DNA of 64,000 nt, from positions 186,001 through 250,000 of the forward strand of contig JACYLU010000028.1 in NCBI GenBank assembly GCA_015272325.1, read 5' to 3'. A model generated the notes under the pieces. That model saw only the letters and a program-made list of their open reading frames with translations. It was not told the DNA's origin and ran no database searches. Each line of letters opens with the position of its first letter. Position 1 is the stretch's first letter. Both the position numbers and the translations under genes were made by a program. This stretch comes from Synechococcales cyanobacterium C42_A2020_086 (GTDB lineage: Bacteria; Cyanobacteriota; Cyanobacteriia; Elainellales; Elainellaceae). Positions 1 through 9,738 of this stretch are shown in pieces.

Positions 1-1
1 G

Positions 2-1774
2 GCCTGTTTGGAACTAGGTCGCGAGCAGTGGCAACAAGGGCAGTACGAGAATGCAGCGGAGTCTTTGGAAACGGGACAGGAACTGCTGCTGCGGGAAGGT
101 CTATTCCCGAATATTCGCGGGGAGATGCAGTCGGATCTGTTCAAGCTGCGCCCTTACCGTATCCTGGAGCTGGTGTCTCTTCCGGAAGACCAGGTGGCGG
201 CTCGGCGTCAAGGGATTACGCTGCTTGAAGACATGCTGCACGACCGAGGCGGCATCGATGGCTCGGGTGATGATCTCTCAGGGCTAGGGGTCGAGGATTT
301 TCTGCGATTTATTCAACAATTGCGCAGCCACCTGACTGCTGCCGAGCAACAGACTCTGTTTCAGGCTGAGGCGCGTCGTCCGTCGGCAGTAGCTACCTAC
401 CTGGCAGTCTATGCGCTGCTAGCCCGAGGCTTTGCAACTCGACAGCCGGCGTTGATTCGGCAAGCTAAGCTGATGCTGATGCGGCTAGGCAGTCGTCAGG
501 ATGTGCATCTTGAACAGGCGGTCTGCGCGCTGCTCTTGGGACAAACCGAGGAGGCTAGCCGTGCTCTAGAACTGAGCCAGGAGTTCGAATCACTGGCGTT
601 TATTCGCGACAATTCCCAGGGTGCTCCGGATCTGCTGCCTGGTCTCTGCCTCTATAGCGAACGTTGGCTGCAAAGCGAAGTCTTTCCCCATTTCCGAGAT
701 TTAGCCAAACGGCAGGCATCCTTGAAGGAGTACTTTGCTGATGAGGATGTCCAAGTGTATCTAGAAGAATTGCCGGCGGAAGCGGAGCCTGCTGAATGGT
801 CTGCTCCTAGCTCGGTTCCATCCCCTTCCTGGCGCGAAGAAAAGCGGCCGGCTGAACCACACATGTTCAATGCACCCGCCGCGGGTTATGCTGCTGCCCG
901 GGCCACTGCTACCATCGAAGCGCCCGCCATGGCAGATGCGTCAATGCCCGCTGCTGAGCGCGTGACCCAGTCGCCTGAGACCTCAGATAATGGTGCCCAC
1001 GCTCAGGGGAGTCGCGGCGGCAAAGGCAAACGCCCTGCTTCGCCTTCTGAGAATCGCCCTGCAGCCCAGAACGGAGCGCGGACAGCGCCTCAGGGCAATC
1101 CATCTCGTCGATCAGGGGCAGCTCGCTCCACGCTGCGCTTTGATCGAATTCTGCTGCTGGCAGCGGCAGGCTTGCTAAGTATCATGCTGCTGGGATTCCT
1201 CTTCAGCCGACTGTTGAATCGCTCGCAGCTCAGAACAGCTTCAGCGCCAGCAAACTCTAGGGTTGCCAATTCCGCAGCCCAAACCGGCTTCTCGCAATTT
1301 GTGGCGGATCAAAAACCGATCATCACCGCCAATGCTCCTCTAACCGAGGAGAACGCGCCGGAGATCATCGAAACTTGGTTGTCCGCCAAGGCAGCAGCAA
1401 TGGGTGAAGAGCATAACACCCAACCCCTAGAGGAAATTCTGGTTGATCCGGCTCTGTCACAGCAGCGAGCCCGTTCGGAGCAGATGCGGGCAGCCAACTC
1501 CTATGGCAAATATGAGCACGGCACCATTGAAATTGTATCAGTGGAAACAAGCGGCACTCCAGAAGCTGACTCAACGGGGGATCCCGATGCCGAAGCCACT
1601 GCCAACGCAGCCCAGACCGCTCAAATTGAGGCAATCGTAGCTGAGAAGGCGGATTTCTATGTCAATGGGCAGCTTGATGCCTCCTCGTCCTATGACTCGA
1701 CGGTGCGGGTGCGCTACGATCTCGTTCGCGAAAACGGGCAATGGCGGATTCGGGATATGACCGTCTTGGAGTAG
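2..1774 (+). CDS. zipN: Cell division protein ZipN/Ftn2 (ARC6 family), 5'-truncated by the window edge
   Basis: The reading frame is open from the first bases, so the start and the N-terminal J-like domain expected in this family lie outside the window; about 590 residues are visible. The helical middle part is followed by a low-complexity Pro/Ala/Ser/Gly linker (around residues 260-375), one membrane segment (around 383-405) and a C-terminal IMS-type domain ending in a YDLVRENGQWRI strand. This order (helical cytoplasmic part, single membrane span, periplasmic IMS domain) is that of cyanobacterial Ftn2/ZipN and plastid ARC6, membrane anchors that tether FtsZ at mid-cell. Assignment to the family is inferred from this architecture and the C-terminal motif; the missing N-terminus cannot be checked. 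Confidence 0.85.
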   Translation, partial: ACLELGREQWQQGQYENAAESLETGQELLLREGLFPNIRGEMQSDLFKLRPYRILELVSLPEDQVAARRQGITLLEDMLHDRGGIDGSGDDLSGLGVEDFLRFIQQLRSHLTAAEQQTLFQAEARRPSAVATYLAVYALLARGFATRQPALIRQAKLMLMRLGSRQDVHLEQAVCALLLGQTEEASRALELSQEFESLAFIRDNSQGAPDLLPGLCLYSERWLQSEVFPHFRDLAKRQASLKEYFADEDVQVYLEELPAEAEPAEWSAPSSVPSPSWREEKRPAEPHMFNAPAAGYAAARATATIEAPAMADASMPAAERVTQSPETSDNGAHAQGSRGGKGKRPASPSENRPAAQNGARTAPQGNPSRRSGAARSTLRFDRILLLAAAGLLSIMLLGFLFSRLLNRSQLRTASAPANSRVANSAAQTGFSQFVADQKPIITANAPLTEENAPEIIETWLSAKAAAMGEEHNTQPLEEILVDPALSQQRARSEQMRAANSYGKYEHGTIEIVSVETSGTPEADSTGDPDAEATANAAQTAQIEAIVAEKADFYVNGQLDASSSYDSTVRVRYDLVRENGQWRIRDMTVLE

Positions 1775-1860
1775 TCAAGCTCAGTGCAGACCGTCGCTTT
1801 CCCCAATGAGGCCATCCGGCACCGTTCTGACTTCTGGTACGGTGGGTACGCCTGACTGCT

Positions 1861-1886
1861 TCTATGTGCTAGTTCTATGTGCTAGG
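1861..1886. repeat. 13-bp tandem duplication
   Basis: The unit TCTATGTGCTAGT is followed at once by TCTATGTGCTAGG (12 of 13 bases identical). It lies in the zipN-sppA spacer. Confidence 0.9.
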
Positions 1887-1916
1887 TGATGAAACACAAC
1901 ATCTATTCACAACATC

Positions 1917-1948
1917 CATTATCGGGCTACTGCATTATCGGGCTACTG
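1917..1948. repeat. 16-bp tandem duplication
   Basis: The unit CATTATCGGGCTACTG occurs twice in perfect tandem, 30 bases after another unrelated duplication in the same spacer. Confidence 0.95.
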
Positions 1949-2117
1949 ACGTGGATGTCCCTTGCCTTAGGACCCGGAGAAACTCTAGTGCCAGCGCCCC
2001 ATTAAAAAAATCCTGCCAAAGGGTGATGATTGTAGCACCATGCTTTCCAGGGAATTTCAGTAAACTAGAACACACGGTTGATTTCTCTTATTCTTTGCTA
2101 GTCATTCTAAGTAATTT

Positions 2118-2954
2118 ATGGTTTGGCCGTTTAAGCCTCGATTTCAAAAACAAATTGCTCGGATTGAAGTGAACGGTGTCATCGCGGGCGCAACCCGAAA
2201 GCATCTGCTAGAGGCGCTGAAAACCGTTGAAGAGCGAAAATTCCCCGCGCTGCTGCTGCGAATTGATAGCCCCGGTGGCACAGTGGGCGACTCTCAAGAA
2301 ATTTATAGCGCCCTGAAGCGGCTGCGCGATAAAGTCAAAATTGTTGCCAGTTTTGGCAATATTTCCGCTTCGGGTGGCGTCTATATTGGTATGGGTGCTG
2401 AGCATATTGTGGCCAATCCGGGAACCATTACCGGCAGCATTGGTGTGATTCTGCGGGGCAATAATCTGGAGCGCTTGCTCGACAAAATTGGTGTATCGTT
2501 CAAAGTCATTAAGTCAGGACCCTACAAAGACATTCTGGCGTTTGATCGGCAGTTGACCGAGCCGGAACAGCACATTTTGCAAGAGCTAATTGACACGAGC
2601 TACCATCAGTTCATACAAACTGTTGCTGAAGCCAGAAACTTGTCGATAGACACCGTCAGAAGTTTTGCAGACGGTCGCATTTTCACTGGGCAACAGGCAC
2701 TGGAGTTGGGAGTCGTTGATCGGCTAGGCACCGAAGAAGACGCTCGCCGCTGGGCTGCCGAACTCGTAGGACTAGACCCCGATAAGACGCAGTGCTATAC
2801 CCTAGAAGAGCGCAAAGGCTTCTTGAGCCGTTTTTTGCCTGGTCGAAATCAACTGGCAGCCGATCATTTGCCAGCAGGGCTAACGGCAGGGCTGAACTGG
2901 CTAGAGTTTGAGATGGTGACGAGCGGCTTGCCTCTCTGGCTTTATCGCCCTTGA
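2118..2954 (+). CDS. sppA: Signal peptide peptidase SppA, 36K type
   Basis: A 278-residue serine peptidase of the short (single-domain) SppA class, which digests signal peptides left in the membrane after secretion. The catalytic serine sits in the ISASGG motif (Ser85) and the general-base lysine in IKSGPYKD (Lys132), the Ser/Lys dyad of this family; the RIDSPGG motif that shapes the active site is at 48-54. No clear N-terminal membrane helix is visible, so anchoring may be peripheral or through another protein. The ATG is preceded by AT-rich sequence with no strong Shine-Dalgarno. In other cyanobacteria SppA homologues have been linked to light-induced antenna breakdown; that role here would be inference. 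Confidence 0.9.
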   Translation: MVWPFKPRFQKQIARIEVNGVIAGATRKHLLEALKTVEERKFPALLLRIDSPGGTVGDSQEIYSALKRLRDKVKIVASFGNISASGGVYIGMGAEHIVANPGTITGSIGVILRGNNLERLLDKIGVSFKVIKSGPYKDILAFDRQLTEPEQHILQELIDTSYHQFIQTVAEARNLSIDTVRSFADGRIFTGQQALELGVVDRLGTEEDARRWAAELVGLDPDKTQCYTLEERKGFLSRFLPGRNQLAADHLPAGLTAGLNWLEFEMVTSGLPLWLYRP

Positions 2955-3221
2955 GATTCCCCCCTTTAGGAGATGCAAAAACCTCAGCGGTCGAAAGATT
3001 AACGGCGTAGGTAAAGTACGCTTGAGGAAGCGTTTGCTTTGACTCAAAATTCCAGATTCAAGGCTATAACTAACTCAAGATCATCAATGCTGGCTAGGCA
3101 ATGCTGCTGGGACCGATCGACAACAGCTTTCTCAGCGAATACAATTCATTTGCACCTAAACCCTCACCTAAGCAGGAAATTAACACTCGCTCATTAGGGA
3201 TTAATTACGGAGGTCATATAC

Positions 3222-3608
3222 GTGGGCTGGAAAGTAAGGGCAATTCGGGGAGCAACTACTGCTTCAGAAAACTCGGTAGAGGCCATTCGAGAAGCCGTCA
3301 CAGAACTGCTAGACGAACTGGAACGTCAAAACCCGATTGACCCAGATGACATTGTCAGCGCTACGTTTTCGGCAACGCGCGACCTAGATGCTATCTTTCC
3401 GGCAGCCATTGCTCGCGAACGCCCCCACTGGCAAAATGTGCCGCTGCTGGATGTGCAGCAAATGCATGTAGAAGGCAGTCTAGAACGCTGTATTCGCTGC
3501 TTGATACATGTCAATACCCCGGACCCTGACGGCAAAATTCACCATCCCTATTTGCGGCAAGCCAAGAGTTTGCGCCCCGATTGGAGCATGGCTAGCTTGC
3601 GCGATTAA
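3222..3608 (+). CDS. aroH: Chorismate mutase, AroH class
   Basis: Converts chorismate to prephenate, the first step toward phenylalanine and tyrosine. The 128-residue length and the N-terminal RAIRGATT stretch match the trimeric AroH class. The substrate-binding arginine of the family is in the CIR motif (Arg92). The position that aligns by eye with the catalytic glutamate of the Bacillus enzyme reads VQQMHV, so it is a glutamine (Gln80). The start is a GTG preceded by a good GGAGG ribosome-binding site about 8 bases upstream; other upstream starts lie in a different frame. Confidence 0.9.
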   Translation: MGWKVRAIRGATTASENSVEAIREAVTELLDELERQNPIDPDDIVSATFSATRDLDAIFPAAIARERPHWQNVPLLDVQQMHVEGSLERCIRCLIHVNTPDPDGKIHHPYLRQAKSLRPDWSMASLRD

Positions 3609-3684
3609 TCGAACGCAGCCTGCTGACTGTCAAACTAGACTGCCAAACGCCAATCCGGCTAATCGATCTCAGCTCGTTGACCTT

Positions 3685-3716
3685 AGCTCGTATAGTCATC
3701 AGCTCGTATAGTCATC
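3685..3716. repeat. 16-bp tandem duplication across the gdhA stop codon
   Basis: AGCTCGTATAGTCATC is present twice in perfect tandem. The stop codon of the glutamate dehydrogenase gene (complement of 3699-3701) straddles the junction of the two copies, so the duplication includes the last codons of the reading frame. Confidence 0.95.
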
Positions 3717-4982
3717 TCGGGTCCCTTTGGCTTCAATGGCTTCCCCGAGTCGGTTGAGGGCGTGGATATAGGCAGCGGTGCGCATTGAGCAGGAGAACTC
3801 GTGAGCGATGGCCCAAATCAACTCGGTTTCACTCGTCATTTTTTCCTTGAGACGGTGATTCACCTCCTCTAGGCTCCAGTAGTAGCCGCTGCGATTTTGC
3901 ACCCACTCAAAGTAGCTGACTGTTACACCGCCTGCATTGACTAAAATGTCCGGAAAAACCTGAATGTTTTTAGCCTCCAAGATGACATCAGCTGCCGAGG
4001 TAATCGGACCATTAGCCACTTCAAAGATATAGCGAGCTTTAATAGCATCCGCGTTATCGTCTGTAATCTGATTTTCTAAGGCTGCCGGAACCAAAATATC
4101 GACATCGAGTTCTAGCAGTTCGGCATTGCTGATCGCCTCATGATTGATGCCGCTGCAAACCGTGCCTTCACAGTAAACTGCCTTAATGCCGCGAGTTGCT
4201 TCTTTCAATTTGCGGATGCTAGGAATATCCAGTCCTTGCTCAGAGTAGACGCCGCCTTGGGAATCGCTGACGGCCACTACTCGATAGCCGGCTCGATATA
4301 GCAGCTCTGCGATCACAGCTCCGGCATTGCCAAAGCCCTGAACGGCGACGGTGGTATCGGTCGGTCGTCGTCCGAATTTGGGCATGATGGTTTGGATGAC
4401 AAAAAAAGCCCCCATGGCCGTTGCCGTTTCCCGCCCAAGGCTGCCGCCCATTGTGATTGGCTTGCCGGTCACCACGGCAGGCGTAATTTGACGGCGGATG
4501 GTGCTGTATTGATCCATCATCCAGCCCATAATCATGGGATTGGTGTAAACATCAGGGGCAGGAATATCGACATCGGGGCCAATAAAGTCAGCAATCAGGT
4601 CAATGTAGCCGCGGCTGAGGCGCTCGAGTTCAAATTTAGAAAGCTCCTTGGGGTTAAGGGTGATGCCGCCTTTAGCGCCGCCAAAGGGAATGTTGAGCGC
4701 GGCGCACTTGAAGGTCATCCAAAACGCGAGGGACTGAACTTCATCGAGGGTAACGTTGGGATGGAAGCGAATGCCGCCCTTGGTGGGGCCACGGCTGTCG
4801 TCATAGCGGACTCGGTAGCCTTGAAAAACGCGCAGGGAGCCATTATCCATCCGTACAGGAATTGAGACCGTCAGGCTCGCTTTGGGATAGGTGAGGCGCT
4901 CAACTGCATCTTCATGAATCGTCACGTATCGCAACGCTTTTTCTAGGCGTTGGTTGGCATCCGCTAATAAAGTTGCCGGCAT
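3699..4982 (-). CDS. gdhA: Glutamate dehydrogenase (Glu/Leu/Phe/Val dehydrogenase family)
   Basis: Catalyses reversible reductive amination of 2-oxoglutarate to glutamate. At 427 residues it has the length of the hexameric small-subunit class. The catalytic lysine is in the GGAKGG motif (Lys104), substrate-binding residues include the RGPTKGG stretch, and the dinucleotide fold shows GFGNAG. Coenzyme preference cannot be read from the sequence with confidence. The ATG is preceded on the minus strand by an AGGAGG-type ribosome-binding site. An NtcA operator lies about 116 bases upstream of the start, suggesting control by nitrogen status. Confidence 0.93.
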   Translation of the reverse strand: MPATLLADANQRLEKALRYVTIHEDAVERLTYPKASLTVSIPVRMDNGSLRVFQGYRVRYDDSRGPTKGGIRFHPNVTLDEVQSLAFWMTFKCAALNIPFGGAKGGITLNPKELSKFELERLSRGYIDLIADFIGPDVDIPAPDVYTNPMIMGWMMDQYSTIRRQITPAVVTGKPITMGGSLGRETATAMGAFFVIQTIMPKFGRRPTDTTVAVQGFGNAGAVIAELLYRAGYRVVAVSDSQGGVYSEQGLDIPSIRKLKEATRGIKAVYCEGTVCSGINHEAISNAELLELDVDILVPAALENQITDDNADAIKARYIFEVANGPITSAADVILEAKNIQVFPDILVNAGGVTVSYFEWVQNRSGYYWSLEEVNHRLKEKMTSETELIWAIAHEFSCSMRTAAYIHALNRLGEAIEAKGTRDDYTS

Positions 4983-5067
4983 AATGAATAGGTCCTCCTG
5001 TCCAGGATCGACTGCAATTGAAGAGACAACAGTCTGCTGGCGCTAGTAAATTGTTACTCTCTATTAA

Positions 5068-5113
5068 ACTGTATCAAAAACTACAAAAATTAAAATCTGT
5101 ATTAAAAGTTACA
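5068..5113 (-). promoter_or_regulatory. NtcA-type promoter upstream of gdhA
   Basis: TGTATTAAAAGTTACA at 5098-5113 is a perfect TGTA-N8-TACA palindrome, the consensus operator of NtcA, the global nitrogen regulator of cyanobacteria. Reading toward gdhA on the minus strand, a TACAGT sequence (complement of 5068-5073) that fits the TAN3T -10 box lies 24 bases beyond the operator, close to the roughly 22-base spacing of NtcA-activated promoters. The match is read directly from sequence; binding is inferred. Confidence 0.7.
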
Positions 5114-5523
5114 AAATTTTAGAGATAGTCATACAAAATCCACTAAAAATCATTGATTTAGCTCTATAGGTTGGCGTACAGTGGACGTTGCTATTGGCAT
5201 CTGCGTGGTTCGGCAAAGACGCGAGCCATAGAAGCTGTGGCTCTATTACTCAAATCAGTCAATCAAATCAGTTGATTAACTCAGTCGAGTTTCAGTTGGG
5301 TTAATGTCTGAGTTAATATCAAGCGTCCAAGGCATTGCCCCTAGCCGGGCTGTGGCTCATTGAGGTAGCGCTATGCGATAGCACTCAGTCGATCTCGTTT
5401 GCGTCCATGTAACTCCTTTCAAGAACGTTCATGTAACTCCTTCTTTCGAGCATCAGTACGCTCGCCATTCCTAAAGGTACGATTAAGTCGTATAAGGCCT
5501 TTCCATCTGCTGTAGGTCAATCC
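5114..5523. other. Divergent spacer between gdhA and the P-type ATPase gene
   Basis: No gene is supported here. The stretch contains scattered near-repeats of TCAGT/AATCAG and a 13-bp direct repeat CATGTAACTCCTT at 5406-5418 and 5430-5442. It should contain the ATPase promoter, but no clear operator was recognised. Confidence 0.5.
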
Positions 5524-8394
5524 ATGACAACTGATGTAACTCCTGGGCAATCTCCCTCTTGGCACAGTGCAGAGCCGACCGGAGCCGTTGAACTGCTTCA
5601 GAGTAACCGGCAGAGAGGGCTGACCAGTGACCAAGTGGCAGAACGTCAGCAGCGCTATGGATTGAATGAGCTGATCGAAATCAGAGGACGTAGCGCCTGG
5701 GTAATCTTGCTCGATCAGTTCAAGAACATCATGCTGATCATGCTGATTGCCGTTGCCATTATCTCAGGCGTTTTGGATCTGATCGACCTGCAGTCCGGAG
5801 AACTAGAATCCGGCGATATGCCGTTTAAAGACACCGTGGCAATCCTGGCGATTGTGATTCTCAATGGTATTTTGGGCTACGTTCAGGAAAGCCGCGCCGA
5901 AAAAGCACTAGCGGCTTTGAAAAATTTGGCGTCGCCGCGGGTACGGGTTGTGCGGGATGGCCGAGTCAGCGAAGTAGATGCCAAAGAGCTGGTTCCAGGC
6001 GATGTCATGCTCCTGGAGGCGGGTGTGCAGGTTGCGGCCGATGGGCGACTCCTGGAGGCTGTGAACCTGCAGGTGCGGGAAGCTGCCCTCACTGGGGAGT
6101 CTAATGCCGTTAGCAAGCAGGTAGAAACAGCCCTGCCTGAAGATACTGCCATTGGCGACCGGACCAACATGGTGTTTCAAGGCACGGAGGTCGTGCAGGG
6201 GCGAGGCACGGTGCTGGTGACCAGTACTGGCATGAAGACTGAGCTAGGACGCATCGCCACCTTGCTGCAATCGGTCGAAGCAGAACCGACCCCCTTGCAG
6301 CAGCGGATGGATCAGTTGAGTCAGGCCCTGGTAAGCGGCTCCCTGGTACTAGTCGCAATCGTGGTGCTAGGTGGGCTGATTATATCGGGACCGGGTCGCC
6401 TTCGTGAGCTGCTAGAAGTCTCGTTGAGTATGGCCGTTGCAGTAGTACCTGAGGGCTTGCCCGCCGTGATCACGGTGACGCTGGCCTTGGGCACCCAGCG
6501 GATGGTGCGTCGCCATGCCCTTATTCGCCGCTTGCCTGCTGTGGAAACATTGGGGTCTGTTACGACCATCTGCTCCGACAAAACGGGCACCCTGACCCAG
6601 AACAAGATGGTTGTGCAGGGAATTCATTCAATACGCCATTCCTTTCACGTTACCGGGCAGGGCTACAGCCCTGAGGGCAAATTTTATCTGGCCGAGGCGG
6701 CTCCCACGGCTCTGCCGATTACGCTGTCGGATTATCCGGACCTGCAGGCGCTACTGCTAGCACAGGTGCTTTGCAACGACGCGGCTCTGCAGAAAGAAAA
6801 AGGGAAGTGGTCCATTTGGGGCGACCCGACCGAAGGGGCATTACTGGTGGCGTCTGCGAAAGCCGGGCTGCTACGCGATGCTTGCTCATATCAGCTGCCG
6901 CGGGTAGCCGAGTTTCCCTTCTCCTCAGAACGTAAACGGATGAGCGTGATCGTCGCTAGCCAGAAAACGACGGCTCATCACAGCAATGGCAAGTGCAGTC
7001 CGCTACCAGAGCTAGCTTGGTTGTCCCGATCTGCACCGTTTTTGCTGGTTTGCAAAGGTTCTCCCGAACTGGTGCTAGAGCGCTGCCAACAGGTACAGGT
7101 GAGTGATTGGGTTGAACCGCTAACCACCGCCCAACGCACTCGGATCCTACAGCTCAACAATCAGCTTGCTGGACGAGGACTGCGGGTTTTGGGCTTGGCC
7201 TACAAGCCGCTCACTGCAATTCCGCCTAACGGTTCCGAAGAAACCACTGAGCAAGACCTGATCTGGCTAGGCTTGGTCGATATGCTAGATGCGCCGCGTC
7301 CGGAAGTGCGTGAGGCGGTGGCTCGTTGCCGCAGTGCGGGCATTCGTCCGGTGATGATTACTGGCGATCATCAGCTCACGGCTCAAGCTATCGCTGAAGA
7401 CCTGGGCATTGCCAAACCAGGGGATGCCGTCTTGACCGGACGCGATCTCGAGAAGCTCGACATAGCTGAATTGCAGCAGCAAGTAGAGCGGGTGAGCATC
7501 TATGCACGTGTAGCTCCAGAGCACAAGCTGCGGATTGTGCAAGCCCTGCAGCAGCAGCAAAAAATTGTGGCGATGACGGGTGATGGGGTCAACGATGCTC
7601 CCGCTCTAAAGCAGGCAGATATTGGCATTGCCATGGGCAATAGCGGCACCGACGTCAGCAAGGAAGCCAGCGATATGGTGCTGCTAGACGACAACTTTGC
7701 CACGATCGTGGCGGCGGTAGAAGAGGGACGTGTGGTCTATACCAATATCCGCCGCTTTATCAAATACATCCTCGGCTCCAACATTGGGGAGGTGCTAACC
7801 ATTGCTTCCTCGCCTTTGATTGTTGGAGCGGCTGGGGTGCCACTGACGCCGCTGCAAATTCTCTGGATGAACTTGGTAACCGATGGGTTGCCAGCTTTGG
7901 CGCTTGCAGTGGAACCTGCTGAACCAAACGTGATGCAGCGCCCACCTCATAATCCTAAGGAGAGCATTTTTGCCCGTGGGTTAGGGTTCTACATGATTCG
8001 CATTGGGGTTGTGCTAGCGGTAATTACTGTGACATTGATGGCATGGAGCTATCAGTATGCTCAAACAACGGAGGGTCATCCCGACCGCTGGAAAACCATG
8101 GTGTTTACTACCCTGTGCCTAGCTCAGATGGGACATGCCATGGCCATTCGCTCGAATTCCCGACCCACCCTCGAACTCAACCCCTTGACGAACCCTTTTC
8201 TGCTGTTTGCCGTAGGGCTGACCACCCTTCTGCAGCTGATGCTGATCTATGTGCCGCCTCTACGCAACTTCTTTGGGACCCAAGTTCTCAGCCCGATGGA
8301 ATTGGGCATTTGCCTTGGAGTGAGCTTGCTGATGTTTGTCTGGGTGGAACTGGAGAAGCTTGGCGCTCGGCTGTTGCCGCGTCGCCGCAAGTGA
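5524..8394 (+). CDS. pacL: P-type cation-transporting ATPase, P2A/PacL type
   Basis: A 956-residue P-type ATPase. Hallmarks in order: N-terminal cation ATPase domain, actuator motif TGES (about 190), phosphorylation motif DKTGTLT (Asp352), hinge motif GDGVND (about 686), and ten probable membrane spans. The TM4 motif VVPEGLP and the TM6 motif NLVTDGLP carry the acidic and Asn residues that bind Ca2+ in P2A pumps, so a Ca2+ or Mn2+ exporter at the plasma membrane is the best guess; Na+-type pumps of the P2 group cannot be excluded. The ATG was chosen because the family's N-terminal domain begins shortly after it. Transcription is divergent from gdhA. Confidence 0.88.
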   Translation: MTTDVTPGQSPSWHSAEPTGAVELLQSNRQRGLTSDQVAERQQRYGLNELIEIRGRSAWVILLDQFKNIMLIMLIAVAIISGVLDLIDLQSGELESGDMPFKDTVAILAIVILNGILGYVQESRAEKALAALKNLASPRVRVVRDGRVSEVDAKELVPGDVMLLEAGVQVAADGRLLEAVNLQVREAALTGESNAVSKQVETALPEDTAIGDRTNMVFQGTEVVQGRGTVLVTSTGMKTELGRIATLLQSVEAEPTPLQQRMDQLSQALVSGSLVLVAIVVLGGLIISGPGRLRELLEVSLSMAVAVVPEGLPAVITVTLALGTQRMVRRHALIRRLPAVETLGSVTTICSDKTGTLTQNKMVVQGIHSIRHSFHVTGQGYSPEGKFYLAEAAPTALPITLSDYPDLQALLLAQVLCNDAALQKEKGKWSIWGDPTEGALLVASAKAGLLRDACSYQLPRVAEFPFSSERKRMSVIVASQKTTAHHSNGKCSPLPELAWLSRSAPFLLVCKGSPELVLERCQQVQVSDWVEPLTTAQRTRILQLNNQLAGRGLRVLGLAYKPLTAIPPNGSEETTEQDLIWLGLVDMLDAPRPEVREAVARCRSAGIRPVMITGDHQLTAQAIAEDLGIAKPGDAVLTGRDLEKLDIAELQQQVERVSIYARVAPEHKLRIVQALQQQQKIVAMTGDGVNDAPALKQADIGIAMGNSGTDVSKEASDMVLLDDNFATIVAAVEEGRVVYTNIRRFIKYILGSNIGEVLTIASSPLIVGAAGVPLTPLQILWMNLVTDGLPALALAVEPAEPNVMQRPPHNPKESIFARGLGFYMIRIGVVLAVITVTLMAWSYQYAQTTEGHPDRWKTMVFTTLCLAQMGHAMAIRSNSRPTLELNPLTNPFLLFAVGLTTLLQLMLIYVPPLRNFFGTQVLSPMELGICLGVSLLMFVWVELEKLGARLLPRRRK

Positions 8395-8474
8395 GCGGTA
8401 CTCTGCTGCAACCCTGTTCCTGACCTGGACTGCTACCCTAAATGAAGGGGTAATGTTTTAGAGCGGCTCAACCT

Positions 8475-9617
8475 GTGTATCTGAAAACGCTTCACCTTCA
8501 GCAATTTCGAAATTATCGAGACCAGCAGGTGAAGTTTTCTGCCCCAAAAACGATTCTGGTAGGCGACAACGCCCAGGGCAAGTCAAACTTGCTGGAGGCA
8601 GTCGAGCTGCTGGCGACGCTGCGGTCTCACCGGGCCCTACGCGACCGGGAACTGGTGCTAGAAGGCGAGCAAATTGGGCAGATCAGCGCTACGCTGGAAC
8701 GCCACGCTACGCCTGTGGATTTGTCGCTGATTGTGCGCAGCAGTGGCCGCCGTACCGTCAGCCAAAATGGCGAAACTCTGCGACGGCAGCTTGATTTTCT
8801 GGGCGTGATGAATGCGGTGCAGTTTTCCAGTCTGGATCTAGAGCTGGTGCGCGGCAGTCCTAGCGAGCGGCGGAACTGGCTCGACACGCTGCTGACTCAA
8901 CTCGAACCGGTCTATGCCTATATCTTGCAGCAGTACCATACTGTATTGCGGCAGCGCAATGCCTTTCTCAAGCAGCAGTCTGGCGAACTATCGACCCCGA
9001 TGGACCTTGCAGCAGAATCTGACCTGACGCAATTGGCAATCTGGGATGCCCAACTCGCCGCGATCGGCTCACGGGTGATTCGGCGGCGGGCGCGGGTTCT
9101 AGAGCGGTTAGCACCTCTGGCTCAGACGTGGCATCAAGCCATCAGCAACAGCACAGAAAAGCTCGAAATCCACTATGCACCTAACGTAGCCGCCGAAAGC
9201 GATGATCCAAGCGCCATTCAGCAGGCATTCCTAGACAAGCTAAAACTGCGCGCCGTGGCAGAACAGCACCAAGGCACGACCCTGGTTGGGCCCCACCGCG
9301 ATGAAGTGGAATTTATTATCAACCACACCCCGGCGCGGCAGTATGGTTCCCAGGGGCAGCAGCGGACCCTAGTGCTGGCGCTCAAGTTGGCAGAATTGAA
9401 GCTGATTGAAGCGGTGATTGGCGAACCGCCCTTGCTGTTGCTCGATGACGTCTTGGCGGAACTCGATCTCAATCGACAGAATAAGCTGCTAGAAACAATT
9501 CAGGATCACTTTCAAACGCTGATCACCACGACTCATCTGGGATCCTTTGATGCCCAGTGGCTGAAATCCTCGCAGATCTTCACTATTCACGCTGGACGAG
9601 TGCTGGAATCGGGCTGA
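8475..9617 (+). CDS. recF: DNA replication and repair protein RecF
   Basis: A 380-residue SMC-like ABC ATPase that helps load RecA at single-strand gaps. Walker A is GDNAQGKS at 30-37; the ABC signature region GSQGQQRTL and the Walker B LLLLDDVLAELD are near the C-terminus, and the N-terminal LQQFRNYR stretch is typical of RecF. The length is normal for the family. The start is a GTG with no strong Shine-Dalgarno; starting further downstream would cut into the conserved N-terminus. It follows the ATPase gene after 80 bases on the same strand, but a functional link is not implied. Confidence 0.93.
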   Translation: MYLKTLHLQQFRNYRDQQVKFSAPKTILVGDNAQGKSNLLEAVELLATLRSHRALRDRELVLEGEQIGQISATLERHATPVDLSLIVRSSGRRTVSQNGETLRRQLDFLGVMNAVQFSSLDLELVRGSPSERRNWLDTLLTQLEPVYAYILQQYHTVLRQRNAFLKQQSGELSTPMDLAAESDLTQLAIWDAQLAAIGSRVIRRRARVLERLAPLAQTWHQAISNSTEKLEIHYAPNVAAESDDPSAIQQAFLDKLKLRAVAEQHQGTTLVGPHRDEVEFIINHTPARQYGSQGQQRTLVLALKLAELKLIEAVIGEPPLLLLDDVLAELDLNRQNKLLETIQDHFQTLITTTHLGSFDAQWLKSSQIFTIHAGRVLESG

Positions 9618-9738
9618 TTTGCGCAACGGCAGATTGCAGGGTCTAGTTATCACTGCAACTGCTGCACCAGAACCGATTGTGGCATGATCAGGAAGATATG
9701 CTTTCCAGTGGTTGCCAGTTTGCCCCCTCTTGCCAGCT

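Larger units (their letters stand above)
1775..2117. other. Intergenic spacer between zipN and sppA
   Basis: No credible gene is seen in these 343 bases. The spacer holds two unrelated tandem duplications, listed separately, and an AT-richer stretch just before sppA that probably carries its promoter. Confidence 0.6.
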
